Below are positions 12,300 through 26,694 of a stretch of 64,000 nt of DNA, in pieces. The translations under genes were made by a program, and so were the position numbers. Position 1 is the stretch's first letter. Each line of letters starts with the position of its first letter. Below the pieces are notes generated by a model. It was not told the DNA's origin, did not search any database, and was given only the letters and a program-made list of their open reading frames with translations. Source of the stretch: Epiperipatus broadwayi. Lineage: Eukaryota > Onychophora > Udeonychophora > Euonychophora > Peripatidae. Location of the stretch: contig JAQFVV010006642.1 in the NCBI GenBank assembly GCA_028023455.1, positions 310,001 to 374,000 of the forward strand, in the 5' to 3' direction.

Positions 12300-14340
12300 A
12301 GTTATTTATGAAGGTTGTCTGTAGGATGGAAGGACATAAAAAGCATCCTTGTCTTTCTTCCATCTTGAATGATGTCCTGGTTTAAAGGCTATGATTATTC
12401 TAAATTTTAAATATTTTAAATATGCAATGAAATATTTGAATAAATATTCTTTTCTATAATTTGATAAGTATTGTTATCTTATAGTAGAAACAAGTCTCTA
12501 CAAGTGAAGTGTTTGCCTCCTATAGTCGGCCAGGATATCATTCATTTATCTATTCATTTACATAGTAGGCAATGTTATGCCGTTGTACATTTCACAAGAG
12601 TTACAGTAAGACCCCTGAGATCATTTACCCTTGTTATGTTTATAGTGATTTACCCAATTTTCTATATTGTGATATTAAATATTACTAGTGTAAGATAAGT
12701 ATTTCTTATTTATTCTCTTTACTAGAAGAAAAGGACATCTTATGTTAATTCTCTTCATCCAAATTATTACAAATTATGCTATTAGAAGTGATGACAAGAG
12801 TAGTATTTATTTTGGAAATAGTAAATTAGAAGATTTATTAGAAAATTCTTCTTTAAATAAAGGTTTGTTGTACTTAGAGAATATAATTTGATGGGGAGGA
12901 TCAATCTAACAAATATTCAATAAAAGTAAAAGTTTTTCTTTATTAATTAGTTTAAATTATTTATTATGCAATAATTATTTGCAGCATTGTCCCCCCCCCC
13001 CATCTTATAAATCTCTCTGTATCATATAAAATTTATTGTACCCCCACTGCGTCTAGCTGTAAAGTCTCTATGATAATTGTAAATACCAAGTTTTTGGGTT
13101 ACAATTTTTAGGCCTCGATTAATGGTGTTTAGGGTCTTGTTAAATGTTAATAAATCTTTATTAGGTTTTATTAACTTCGTTTGGAGTCATTTTTATTGTT
13201 ACTTGCGTTGTATGTGGATTTTCAAAGTTTACCCAATCATGGCATAACTTGCCAGTATAGTTTACTGTAATAATTGGCTTTAATATTATCAAACTACTTA
13301 CTTAGTAGTGAATAATTTAGTAGTAAAATATTAAATAGCTAGTAGTTATACATTTATTTAAAAAAATTGATAGGGAAGTTACTTTGAAAGTCATCATATT
13401 TATGATAGAGTGTTGCAGTCTGTGGATAATCTTTAAGAAAAATATTTTTTATTTTATATTTTGATTCTATTATTGTTATGCAATCATGGTGTCTCTATTA
13501 TCTGTTACCAAATGTATATCGTTTTGTTAATCAAGTGAATTAATCAATTTTGATTTAAATATTTGTGAACCAGGACTCATATAAGAAAAAAATCTTAATG
13601 ATAGCTACTATTATAATAAAATATCAGATCTCTAGGCATTGATACCATGGTTTTGATTGTTTTGATTGTGAGGAGATATCAAGAGGTGGGATGCCTTATT
13701 ATTATTGTTATTACACAAGTAAAATTTAGAAAAAAAAGTGCATTTGATAGCAGAATGAAACAATTACCATACTTGACAGTTTGGGCAGGTTCCAAAATTT
13801 TCCATCAATGGATACTCAGATTCTCTATCTTGGTGATGAGTAAACAGGTGAAGATGTGAATCTAAGTGTGAGTAGTGGGGAAGTTGTTAGAGAGGAAAGG
13901 TGTACATCATCAGACAGATGGACAGATATGTTAATAAAGATGAGAAAATAACTTAAAAAAGATAGAGAAGAATCTAAGAGCCAGATGGTAGAGTTGAATT
14001 TGAAACCGGATAAGGGTAGAAAAGAATCTAAGAGCCAGATGTTAGAATTTAGATTGGAAATTAATTTAAAATTTGATAAAGCTAGAGAAGAATCTAGATA
14101 AAAATTTCAGAGCTAAATGTTGGAAATAAGAACAAGTAATAAAAGATTTAAAGATGAATTAGTGGACATCAAGAAAAAATTATAAAAAATCTGAAAAAGA
14201 TTCATAAGCAAATTTTAGAAAAATAGATGATAACTTTAAAAAGGTTGATGAGAATTATGAAGAGTTGAGTGACAATTTTAGAGAAACTCTTCAAAAGGCA
14301 GAAAGATCTTTACAACGTCAACTGTACGAGAAAAATGCTA
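12300..14340 (+). mobile_element. Old relic of the giant-LTR Ty3/Gypsy family
   Basis: Bases 12,310-12,650 are alignable by eye with 48,860-49,160 in the intact LTR: shared GGAAGGACA, CCTTGTCTTT, CCTATAG(T/C)CG(G/A)CCAG and ATG(C)CG-type blocks in the same order. About 1.35 kb further on, 13,647-13,690 resembles the leader of the intact element at 50,137-50,180 (GATTGTTTTGAT, GGATGYCTT). The distance in the intact element is about 1.28 kb, so the two matches are collinear. Bases 13,930-14,340 encode broken Glu/Lys/Ser-rich coiled-coil-like sequence at about the place where gag would lie. That last part could instead be the N-terminus of the RTE copy that follows. Confidence 0.55.
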
Positions 14341-14379
14341 AAGGAAAATGGGCATAAAACATCCAAATGCCAATACAGA

Positions 14380-16375
14380 AGCATAGGATTATATTTTGAG
14401 AAGGGAAAAAATATATTTTAACATTGTAATGTCTATTTTAAAATCAATAACAGAAATGATCATTGATTTGAGATGCAAGAAACATGATAATGCAAAAGTA
14501 TAGGGACGAAAATTTAAAAAGCAGTTTTAACAATCGATATTCTTAACTTTCTGCAGCATTCTAAGAAATTTAAATTAGAACTTATCCATCGTTTAAACAT
14601 ATTAACATATTTTGAAGATGTTTCACACTTGAATGAAGTCATTAAGAAGGTAATTAGAATTATATTAAGAACTGAAGAAAGAAAGATAGCTGACACAAAA
14701 AAGCAGCGATTTACCAGTAAATTTTCTAGGATCAAGACAATGTATAAACAGAAGAAGGAATAGGAAACTTTTTTAAAGTTAATCATTAAGAAGAAAATAT
14801 CTAGAAATTTGTAAAAATGATATAGAAATAATTTAATAATGATATAAGAATTGCAACGTGAATTTATAGCGAAAACTACAAAAAAAAATAAAAGGCTTGA
14901 AGAATAAAACTAATTGGCATTATTATTAAAGAGGAAAATGGCATCATGAAATGTACAGAAGAGGTCTATAAAAAATTATAGAACAATAATGAATAAGAAA
15001 AGGCATCCCTACAATTATTGCATTTTCTGAAGTAATGATGGAATTATAATTAATATCTTTTAAAAACAAACAGATAAAGAAATAGAAAATTTATTGACAG
15101 AGTTATATACCAAATTCTAAATGATAAAAATGAGAACCAGATAATTGAAAGAGTGCCATAGTAATTTTGATATTTAAAACTAGCATTAAAGAAGATACCA
15201 GAAATTATAGAATGCCATTTTTCTAGCAGTTCTATACAATCTTTATTAAAACAGCTACAATTAGTTAATAGAAAACTTTAGATTGTAGCTAAATAATATG
15301 ACAAGTTGGATTTAAAAGTTGTTTTAGTACAATGGATTATATCCAAGTTTTGAGAGAAGTTATAGAAAAAACCAATGACGTAAATTATCATTATGCTTCG
15401 GATGTACAGATTATGAAAAGTTATTAAATTCTATAAGCATTTCTTCAGTGATTAAAGCATTGCATCATTAAAATATAAATCCAGGATATTGTCATATTCT
15501 AAAGAATGATTATCCAAATGTAACAGAAATGACTTGAATACATGGTGACAATAAGAAGATTAATATTGAAATATTTCCTAAACTTTTTACAGCAGTTGTA
15601 CAAAAAGTAATTTGTTAAATACAGCGAGAAGCTAAGAAAGTAAATGTAAGGAAAAATATTTAAATCATCTAAATTTTGCAGATGATATTGTTATTTTTGA
15701 ATGCTTCAGTAAATGTCGCAAAAGTTATCAGATGAAAGTAAAAAAGTAGAATTAAAGATAAATATTACAAGACTAAAGTAAGGTTCACTATATTTTCTCA
15801 GAAGAAAATAAAGTTTGATATTTATGAATTTGAAGTTAACGCCTATAAATATATTGTTCAGATTATTAATATAAATGTAAACATAATGGATTAAATTAAT
15901 CATAGAATTAAACTTAGATGGAGTGCTTTTGTTAGAAATAATATTAAAAAGAAAAAAAATGCCTATGTGTTTGAAAAGAAAAGGTTTTAAAGTTAGCAAT
16001 TCGACCTCATTCATCTAAAACAATGATACATACAAAAGTGCGATGTAAAGATTTTAGACCATTTAATGATGAGATCAAAGAAGGTGAGAAAATCAATAGA
16101 TAACCTGACATTATTAAAAGCATTGTCAGGTTGGAAACAGAGCTTGGCTGGATATATTGCTAAATGATATAGTAATAGATGAACAGTTAAAGTCTTAAAT
16201 TGAAACACAAGACATTGTAAACGACCTAGAAAGAAATCACTTATAAGAGAGTAGGATGAAATAGATAAGAGTACTGATATGTTGTGAAGAAGAGAGGTCA
16301 GACATTAGAGGAACAAACTGGAGAAGGTTTTATTATGATGTGTATAGATAAGAATTGAAAATGATAACTTATGCA
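14380..16375 (+). pseudogene. RTE LINE, heavily decayed second copy
   Basis: Plus-strand relic of an RTE EN-RT protein. Recognisable pieces in order: the linker after the endonuclease (KFKLELIHRLNIL at about 14,566 and KTMYKQKKE-like at about 14,740), a KEENGIMKCTEEVYKKL stretch (about 14,930), NDGIIINI (about 15,040), GFKSCFSTMDYIQVLREVIE-like sequence (about 15,307), a decayed QGD region, LNFADDIVIF-like FADD region (about 15,670-15,700) and a WAGYIAK / CKRPRKK end (about 16,140-16,230). There are many stops and frameshifts. DNA similarity to the copy at 94-1837 is clear (for example ATTGTCATATTCTAAAGAAT). Most of the endonuclease is missing. Confidence 0.75.
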
Positions 16376-17067
16376 CATAAAAGTTAATAATAAAATGGTA
16401 TAGTATAAAAGTGGCTACCATAGATTTAATTCCAAAAAATATTACTGCTAACTATGTCGGAGACCCCAACTGTGCCAACCCGGCTGTTATAATATAGAGT
16501 CATACAAAATAAATATGTTGACCACAGTAGTTTACAATGTAGATTTGAAATATTTTTCTGGTGAATAAATTATTAAATACTATGAATAAAATGATGTCCA
16601 TAACTTATAGAAAAATCGTCCTTAAGTGTATATCTTACTTTATCCCAAATTTCTATTGTAAATATTTTTATAATTAAACATAGAAGAGAAGGAAACACAA
16701 AACAGAGAATCAGTTACTTAACAAAAATTTAATATATCAACCTCACAGTTTTTCTTTCCAAAATAGTTCATAAATATTAATTATATAAATAAGCAAACAA
16801 ACTCCTTCTTTTAAAAACTTACTTTTTGTATGACTATAATCATCAATAAAAAATCCAATATTTCGACTATTTTATATAGTCTTTTTCAAGGCACATTAAA
16901 ATATATATATATAATAATAAATATCACATATTCCAAAAGAAATAAAAAATTTTAATTAAAAATTATAAAATATATTCACAATCAAATATTTACCTTATGT
17001 CACTCTCCTTTCCCATTGCAAACAATTACAACATAACCACAAAAACTTTTTTTTAAAAAATAAAAAA

Positions 17068-17299
<232 letters not shown>

Positions 17300-18117
17300 C
17301 TTTATTTAGAGTTAAGTAGAATGTTAATGGAAAAAGAAAACAATAGGTTATTAATTGAATGTTTTAAAGGATATATATATATACTTTTTTAAAAAAGGAG
17401 GTTTTTGTGATTATGTTGTAATTGTTTGCAATAGGAAAGGGGAGTGAGATAAGGTAAATTTTTAATTGAGAATATATTTTGTAATTTTTAATTTTTTTTT
17501 TCTTTGGAATATGTGATATTTAATTATTCTATATATATATATTGAAGCAGTCGATGTCTAATCATCATCGAGCTTCATGCTTCACCATCTACACTAACCT
17601 CCTGTGGGGCCTGCAATTCAGACCTTGCCATATATAGACACCATTCACCCACACACTGCAGGCATAATTACCCAAGGAATTAATAAAATTATTTAGTAAA
17701 GTAAAACAGTAGTGTGCGTGATGCATATATATATATATATAAATGAAGCAATAATTCTATTAATATTTATTGCTGGAAATTAGATGTTCTTATATAACTG
17801 TAAATATCTTTTTATATGTGTGTATTTCATTAAGTATTGGAATGTAAAAACAAGGTAAAATGGGGAAGACTTGAAATACTGAAATTATCTTTATCTATAA
17901 TCAGATTGTTTTCATTAATTAAAATTATAAATCTTAATTAAAATCATCAGCAATTCTTTTGTTAGTTGTTTGCAAATCTTTATAAAAATATCTAAAATGG
18001 AATTTTGAGCCTTCCTTACCTGTTTTAAAAATATTTTGCTAATTAAATGTTGTTTTTTATTTAATCAAAAGATTACAGAGCTAGCTGTGGGCAAACATTC
18101 TTGGGGGGATTAAAGGG

Positions 18118-18127
18118 TATATAAAAA
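18118..18127 (+). promoter_or_regulatory. TATA box of solo-LTR-like copy A
   Basis: TATATAAAAA followed by GGG, about 575 bp from the 5' end. Copy B has TATAAAAG at the equivalent place (41,415-41,422), each followed about 10-15 bp later by GAACAAAAGA. Conservation at the same place in both copies supports an LTR promoter. Confidence 0.55.
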
Positions 18128-18139
18128 GGGCCCATAGAA

Positions 18140-18270
18140 CAAAAGAAGTCAGTTTAGCTACTTTTCAGTTTAGTTACTTTTCAGTCTAGTTAATTTGAGT
18201 TAGTCATTAAACTTAGTTACTTTTCAGTCAGTTACTTTCGGTGTTTACTTTAAGTTACATTCAGTTACTT
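18140..18270 (+). repeat. Short degenerate repeats after the TATA box
   Basis: GTTACTTTTCAG-type 15-20-bp motifs recur about six times. The copy B counterpart (41,450-41,510) is shorter, so the number varies between copies. Confidence 0.55.
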
Positions 18271-20206
18271 AGAAAATTCTGTGAGAACGTCTTTCAGTAA
18301 AATAAATTTTTAGAAGTGCTTCCTGACCTTCAAATTTTAAGAAGTCAACATAAGTTCAGCGTGATGAAGCATGAGTAGAGGAATCTTTTACCTTTCTCTC
18401 CTTCTCTCAGAGCACTGTCTGCCTGCTGCCGCCATGTTCCATCCATTTGACCGGCCATATAAGATAACTCTCTGACTGCTGCCACTATGCTGTGCTTTCC
18501 TGAGGTAACCTCATGTAATGTAGAGCTGCCTTAAAATGTAAATTCATGTTGTAATTTTTAATAAGATATAGTTCAACCTTTGTATTTTAACTCATATATT
18601 CATTTATGTTTCTATTAATTATTCTCTTAAACTCTCTCTCTCTGTAATCCCTTACTAGTATAATGTAGTTTTCACTATGCCCTTTCATGCTTAATTTATG
18701 TTATATAGCTTTGTGCGGCTCAGTTAAATATTTAACTTATTTTCTTTAATGTATATGTATAATTCATTTTCTTTAATATGCCAACATCAGTCAACATTGT
18801 AAGTCTAATAAGGGTTTATTTTCTTTGTTTAATGGGGAAAGAAGCAGGGGCTTCAGTTAAATTTATTAGTAAAGTTTTATTCATTTGTAACAGAAATTGC
18901 TCACTAGGTTGAGTTAATATTTAAATCTGTTATTCATATTTTTTATTTAAAATGTTTTATTGTGGATGCATATTTTACTTTATTATTTGAATTTGTCTTT
19001 AAATTTTCATTTTAAAAGATCATGAACCTTAATATAATTATTCCACCTTTTCTTGCTGTTGCCTGGAGGGTTAATTTTATCAGTAATATGTATATGAGAA
19101 TTGAAATTAAAAATAAATTTTGTTAGTTTAATGTCATAGTTAAAATAGTTATTCTCCATTATAATTTTCTGAATGATTCTGTATTCAAATATATGATTGT
19201 GCAGGAGTCAAACCATTTACAGGCTTCAGAATATAGTATATTAAGTTTATTGTACATGTACAATGCTGTTGGCATACCTTTCCTTTCTCTTATGGTACAT
19301 CCACATATATATTGCTCTATTGCTTTGTTATTGGGGACTTTGGAACTCTGAATCTCCCCTCCTACTAGTTCTCAAAATCATTCATAATCAGGGGTATACT
19401 CTACTTCCTGTGGAATGCGAGGTTTATAGGGTTTTGATTGTGTTGTGAAAGTTCCATACAGCTGGCTCTGGGCATTAACCAAACTTCTCCAGTCGATACT
19501 GTATTGTCAAAATGGCGGACATATCACCCCTCATTATCAAATGTCTTAAAATGATGAAGCATTCAAACTACCATAAGATCCATATTTCTTTATTTAAATG
19601 ATTTATGCTTGTTTGACCTTTCGTTAGGTGTTGGAAATAATGACTCATTCATGAAATGTGCCAACATGCTAATTAGTCAGTATGTTGATTTTAAAACTGC
19701 TTTCTTTTGAAAACCATTATTGATTCCCATAGATGTAAATCAATTTATACTAATGATTGTATCATGTATTCTCATAAATGTAGCACATTGTTTGTTTCTT
19801 ATTTATAAGTTCCAAAGAGTCTTTCCAAACAATGCCAATAAAAGTATATATAATGATTTTCATAAGGTAGATAAGTGATTGAGATCATATATTTTGGCTG
19901 TTTATCAAATCATTTACTACTAAACCCATCACGATCTTTTATATCCACAATGTTCTGTTAGTAAAATGTTATTAAATTGGCATATTACCTCTGCACAAGT
20001 TATAATACACTTCATAAAATTATATTCCTTAAATAATTAATGTAAAGGGGATTTTATAAAAACAAATCCCAAGTTTTGTAAATAGACAATATCATTCCAA
20101 GCATGAAACATTTTGTAACATATATATGTGTTTTCTCAATATTTTATTAAATATATATTTCATGTAAATCCTGGTTTGTTTTTGAATTATTATTTTCTAA
20201 TTAATA

Positions 20207-23200
20207 CACCTGGGTCTCATTTTATGTGGTAGATAGGTTCCTCAGAAAACGTGCACAAAAGAAATTGCACAAAAATAAAAGTAACATACCTTGAAAAATG
20301 GGGAATAGGTGTTGTAATTTTCAGAAATTGGCATAAAAGCAAAGCATCAAGAAAAAATTACATTAAAATTCACATTAAAAAAGTAAGGAAATAAAGTATG
20401 ACTAATAAAAAATTTCAAATATTTGACAAAAATTAATACAAGACAAACTTTTTTATTAACTACAGTATTTAATTTTACATTTTTTCATACATATTTTAAT
20501 CATTAGCTATATTTGTTTGTAAACTGGTAAGACATCAGTTTCATGACATGATGTACAACTAGCGCTACTATCAGTCATGTACTGTTTCTATATTAAAAAA
20601 ATGAGTGCGCAATCAAAACAAAAAGATTATCATTAGAAAGATTATTTTCAGTTTATAAAATCAAAATCTTCGTTATTATTTGTTTTAAAAACCTAAAAAT
20701 ATATTTGATTCTGTTATATTTAACAAAATACATTTTAAAAGTTAAAATTTTTTGAATATTTATTGCAATATTTTTATATGGTAGGTATTATTATTTACTC
20801 ATTAGTATTGAAACAGTAAGATTCATTTCGAATCTTAAGTTTCACCTTTTTCTGTCGTCTCTCACTGACTGGTCTATCCCGCCCAAATTTAAACTTTTTG
20901 ATATCGAGTTGTGTGTGTAACAATATTAAAAATTTATAAATATATGTAGAATTCAGCATAAACATGCACACATTTTGATCTCAAATTAAAGGCAATAAAT
21001 AGGGATAAAATCATATAATTTAGATTTCTTTAGCTATATAATTTGGTATAATTTTAATCATTTATTTTGGATTATAAAGTTCGTATTTATTGCTTTGTTT
21101 AAATTTTGTTTAATAATAATTCTAAAAAAATCTGATGTAATATTTAATTAAAAGTTAAAATAATCTTATGTTTCCTTTTTGTCTTTGAAATTGAAAAGCA
21201 TCGGTCAGTGATAGATAATAGATTAATTAAAGAAAAATTCCCCAAAATATAATTAGTAAATGTAAAATGTAAACAATAGAACGGCAGCTTTCTTTAATTA
21301 AAAAACCAACAAAATGCATTGATTATCCTCAGGGCAGATTAAGTAGAACCTAAAAATATCTTAACAAAAATGTGAGAGATCAAGATAAGAAAAGAGGCCA
21401 TCTTAGACTTGCTGGAGACATTCACTTAAACTTTAGCTTTGCTCTCGATCACTGAGAGTCTCCAAAAATATAAAAATAATTTGTTCCTGCCAAGGTATGA
21501 CTGAGTAAAGCACCTAGATTATTCTCCATCGGGAGAGGGCCTATCGGATGCCGAACTTTCCATTGCCTGTCATAAATTCACCATGAAGATCTGCTGCCTG
21601 AACTGAATAAGAAAGCTGCTGCTGCCATGAAATTAAATGAAATATCTAAATACAAGAAAGAATTGCCACTCATGAACTATTTGCTACTAAACAATGGACT
21701 CGGAAAACTTCCTATAAAACAGGTACCTGTCTGTGTTCAAACTCTAGAGTACTCTAATAATATGCTATAGCTCTTCTTCATACTACTTATCTAAATTATA
21801 AAATGTAAAAACTACCATATGTATAACTAAAACTGAATAATTAACTTAATATGTAAATTTCTCTACTAATCTAGCTTACCTCATTCTATCTTGGGTGCGT
21901 ATTTTTAAAATCTACATTTTATCTATATTTATTATTTAATTATTGCATGCTCACAATTGTCTCTATTTTCAAAGTTTAAATCTATGATCGTTTGAAACAG
22001 TGAATGCGTGTCACATTTTCATTAATATGTACTTCGTCGGGCTGAGGCAGAGACCAGCCCACCATTCTTATAAACCATAACTAACTTAACTTTCATATAA
22101 ATCGACACGCATTCAGTGCATCACTTATTGTAATGCAGAGTCTACTACTTCGCAAATGGCTGACGTATTAGTTATAATAATTCCCAATTTATATAAGTTT
22201 TGTATTTATTAAATCATCATGAATAATTCCAGAAAATTACATTTCTTTGAGAGTCACCAACGTTCTTTAGTAACTGTTGATAATGTAGGGCCGAATTAGA
22301 AATCTATTTAAATCTTATCATAATCATTTATACTTATACATGTGTTACGTTTTATAGACACGATGATCTATTCCGCCGTAAATATTCCGGATTCTTCAGG
22401 GTTGAAATTAACCCCAGTCGTCCTACACAAGCGGGCATAATGGGTTCTCCCATAGGATTTGACGTCATGCAGCCAGCCGGCAAAACTGTGACACGGACTG
22501 CTTGTCCCTGGTTATGCTTATGTGACACCTTACTTCGTCAGGCTGAGGCAGAGACCAGCCCGTCACTCTTATAAACCCATTCGCGGCATTGCAGTTTCAA
22601 TATACTGCCATTCCATATCGCCTTTCTAAAGCGTACCACGTGTTCCTTTACTTAATTTTATTATTCTATATATCACTCCGCCTCTGCATTATCTTCATAA
22701 ATCACTCTCAAATAAATGTTTGCCCTTAGTTATAAATAAATATTTTAATTAAATAAATATATGTCTGCCATTACTCTTATAACCCATACTTTAGACTCTT
22801 GCATTGCAAAGGTATAAATTCCCCAAGGCATGCATTAGAAATACTTACTCGAGAATTTTAGGTAGCTAGATTACACCTTCAAATAAATGTATTCCTTTTG
22901 TAAACATTACAGTATCGGAAATACCGCTACTGAAATCCTCAATATAAAATAATGTCTAAATAAATAAATGTATTCTTTAAAATATAATCATGTCGCAAAT
23001 CCCGCTACTGAAGCTGTTAGTCCATAAAATATTATTAGATTGTTTTATTAAAATGTATTAATAAATAATTTTAAACTATACGTCTGCAGTTACGTTTCAT
23101 TTATTCGATACCCATTCTATATAATATTTCCTTGATTATGTAAATATGAATGTTTAATTAATATTAGTTTGGTTATTGGCTAACTCTAGAATAAAATCAT

Positions 23201-23658
23201 GAGTCTCTTGCATATCCCTGACCACCGTGCCTAAGGAAATATTTACTAATGTCGCATCAGATGCGTTGTTTCGTGGATTGTATTGTGGAACCGATAAACT
23301 ATGTTCGAACTCAGTACCACGGGTGGCTTCGCTACTCGATGATGCTGCTGTTCTGTATGGTGGTCGAATTCTGCACTATGTTTACGAGTCACACGTTTTC
23401 TGACCGTTACAGTATAAGTAGATTATTTACATAGAAGCCAGGATTCTAAATACAGCTTCAGACCATATTCAAGTTAGCTGCTAATATAATGTTATATTTT
23501 TGGAAAAAAAAGTATTTCAAGTCAAAATAAGTTATTAATAATTTAAATTTCTTGATATCTAATAAATATAATGAAATATGAAAGATATTAAGAAGAAACA
23601 TGAATCCCATAACTTCAAAATTGCATTAAAATAATCTGCATAAAACGAGATCCAGGTG
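20207..23658. mobile_element. pogo/Tigger-like DNA transposon, 3.45 kb
   Basis: Inserted into solo-LTR copy A. The ends are inverted: left CACCTGGGTCTCATTTTATG, right the complement with a few transitions over 23 bp. It is flanked by TA on both sides (20,205-20,206 and 23,659-23,660), and copy B shows the empty site with a single TA. TA duplication plus CA(C)-starting termini with a TCTCRTTTTATG core fits the Tc1/mariner superfamily, and the termini recall pogo/Tigger elements. I found no transposase frame, so it is non-autonomous or badly decayed. Bases 22,340-22,640 are GC-richer than the surroundings and may be a further insertion. Confidence 0.72.
22029..22785 (+). repeat. TATA-bearing repeats inside the transposon
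   Basis: Bases 22,029-22,076 and 22,530-22,578 share ACTTCGTCRGGCTGAGGCAG, then AGACCAGCCC and a CWTATAAACC-type TATA box. A third ACTCTTATAACCC occurs at 22,771-22,785. At 22,860-23,030 there is also a degenerate tandem repeat with the shared core CCGCTACTGAA. Function unknown. Confidence 0.55.
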
Positions 23659-24107
23659 TATTTAGAACTATTTTCTTTAGCTAATAGCTAAATAACTATA
23701 ATAAATAACTATAATAAATGTAATTCCTGGGCTACTTTTATCTCGATCATCATCATCAGTCTGATCTTATGCTCGACCACTTTGCTTCTGGGCCCAGAAT
23801 TAAAATAATTATGCTGTATCATCAGAATTGTTGTTCATTTGGTCAGAGACTCGAAGAATAGGCAAATAGGTTAGAATTCAGGATTGCTCCAGACCTGCGT
23901 ATCTCGAGCTTGATCAGATTCGAGGTACTTTTGCTTAGGATTTGAATCTTGTTAAGTAAGCAGACTGTTTTGACCTACAATATTTAGTATGCCTTAAAAA
24001 AGACTATATAAAATATTTGAAACATTGGATTTTTTATTGATGATTATAGTCATATAAAAAGCAAGTTTTTAAATGAAGGAGTTTGTTTGTTGTTTATTTA
24101 TATATTT

Positions 24108-26694
24108 ATTCTTTTAATATTATGTGATATAACTGAAACACAGGCTTATTATATACCTGTGCCTATATATGTAATATATAGGGTATATGAGCACCGACTT
24201 TCACATGACCCACCACTTTCCACTTTATCTCATAACACTGATACACTTGTGTCAAAAAGATAAATAATCACCAATATACGTATTTCATATTAAACCAGCA
24301 ATCGACAGTTGGTCCAGATTATCATCTCTACACATATATGCTATGCGTGCTCAGATATATATTAAGATCGTCAATCTTCATACTTTAATGGACATGCTTC
24401 AGTCTATTCCACACTCCAACTCTTCAATCGTCCATCCAATTGAAAATCTAATGATGAAATGCTCAAAGGCCACCCTGAGGCCGAGAAAAGCAATAATTTG
24501 TTAATAACATATAATAAGAAACTGCTCAAACATAATGTAGACTTGAAAATAATATGGTAGAATAATTAATTATAAACATGGATTGACACAATATAAACAT
24601 AAGTAGGCAAAGTATAAATTTTATAAACAGTATAATAATGATGTTGGAAATCTTTATATATATAACATAAATAATTAAAGATAAATTTTTTAGGATCAAG
24701 ACCGTTAATTATTTATGTTTTATATATAATATTTTTTATAATGGGTATTATACTTTTACATTTAATATATATAGAGCTTTCAATGAGATCATGTGACTAG
24801 GAAAAGTAAAAAAAAAAAAACCATTAAAAAATGAAAAATATATTCCTATTGTTAAATGACAATTAATGCATAAATTCCATAGAAGCAATATAAATAAATA
24901 AAACTCGTAAGCACAATCTTAAAATATTTTCAAGAATTCCATTTCTATTAATTTATTTCTTAAAAGTGGATGTTTGGAAAGTTTTAATACAAAACCTTTT
25001 GTCTTATTATTGGTTCACATTTCTGTGTGCTTGCGCATCAAATATGGTGGAAGTATGCGTGCAACATTTGGTATAATTAGCTAGATATCATAATCTTGAT
25101 AAGGATTATCTTTTTTTTTTCAGTTTAGATATTTACTTCCATTTTAATCCTTTATTAATTTAACATAATAATGGAAAATAAATGTTTAAATTAATGAATA
25201 AAGTCAATAAAGTATGGACTCTATAGAAAGTATTTCCGAGTGTTTAAATATATATATATTAAAACCAACTCTCTCATTCTCACAGTAACCCTTTTAATCT
25301 AAGTTAAAAATGCATAGCTTGTTATTCTACCTACCTATATTACCCTAAGAGATATTTTCAAAAAATCAATGGACTATTTCCTCATTAGGCATAGCCTTTA
25401 AGTTTCTACATTATAGGGACACTTGCAAACAATACAATAAGATTCTTATCAATTTCAGAAATTAGATTTAGCAGCTAAGCTGGCCTTTTTGATCATGAAT
25501 ATCATTGGTTATGCTGGTAAGATATTTCCAATGTGAAACCTTGAATTTCAGTTTTCTCCAGCTTCCTGATTATCATCAACACCCGTTTATTATCTATAAG
25601 ATGCATCGTGATTGACATTGCGCGACTGCATATTTAGAAACCTAGAAAAAGACATCATATTTAATTATAAATAATATTTGCAGAGATAGAACTGAATTAC
25701 CTCTCAATTCATCTTGAGTATCTGCTCCCAGTTCGTTGGTCTGTTAACAAATAATGTAAAAGAAAAATAAGCTTTTTAGCGAATAAAAATAAGCTGCTTT
25801 TATTTTTCTATTTTTTGTAAGGTAAAGATAATTACAGGTAAGCATTTCTAATGTTATATGTGGGGAAAAATCAAAAGACATTTTTTTTAAAAAAATAATT
25901 TATTTTCAAAAATTTACAACAAATATAATTAAAAAATGTTGTTTAATAATTGTTTGATCCAGTAATTTTTTCTTTTTTTAAAAAAAAAAAAACACAACAA
26001 AAATACAAGAAACATTTTGTCAAATATAACATATATATATATATATGGTGCCGAAAACAGTTTAAATATTTATATACTTTCGAGCTTTTGCGTCATAATC
26101 ATGGTTATTCTGCTGTTAAGATCCACTTTTTGCTAATTTGAATACTGTGCGATCTTTGATTCATTACGTATTTATTATACGCATTAAACTAGCCGCCTTA
26201 ATCTTGCGCTTCATGTCATTTCTTTCTTCACACATTATTTTAATAATACTTGAATAAAAGCTGCGTACGTTTTCCCTTTCATGATTGTAAAAAAACTGAT
26301 ATGTAGGTACAATCGGACTTTGCTTGTGCCTTTTTATGCATTAAAGCATGTTGGGGGATTCTTGCTTTTAGATTATCCTATGTTTTACCGTAGTATGTAC
26401 AAGAACAGCTCTTTTGGATGCATAAACGGTATAATCTACATTAGGCCTATCCAGCTCATGAAAATTGTCCGCATTCAAATTAGCAAAAAGTGATTCTTCC
26501 CAGAAAAATAACCATTAATATGATTCAGAAGTGAGTCGAAAGTATATTCAGTTCAATTAATTCTATTAAGTAAAAAAAAAAAACATTAAAATTTTTTGGT
26601 CATTTTATATTAGTATTAACAATAATAGAGTAACAAGATATTTAAATATAACTAAGATAAAAATAGATAAATAAATTTTGCAACATTCATTTAT
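24108..26694. other. AT-rich stretch with one dispersed repeat
   Basis: Bases 24,220-24,330 match the repeat at 12,160-12,285. The rest shows no coding or structural signal. Bases 26,090-26,490 are somewhat less AT-rich with a 70-codon open frame, but I recognise nothing in it. Confidence 0.45.

Larger units (their letters stand above)
17543..23979 (+). mobile_element. Solo-LTR-like unit, copy A (interrupted)
   Basis: A roughly 2.98-kb unit (17,543-20,206 plus 23,661-23,979 after removing the nested transposon) homologous along its whole length to 40,874-43,778. It begins TGAAGCAGTC and ends GACCTACA, that is TG...CA, and both copies sit in TA-rich tracts. A TATA box with a downstream GTTACTTTTCAG-rich stretch lies inside. 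No open frame is conserved between copies. The empty-site reconstruction of the surrounding foldback element shows that these are true mobile-element ends. The best reading is a solo LTR of an LTR retrotransposon with unusually long LTRs; the internal region is not in the window. Confidence 0.68.

Noticed and set aside
12991-13001. Run of 11 C in AT-rich DNA
   Set aside because: A simple homopolymer with no partner structure; likely slippage.
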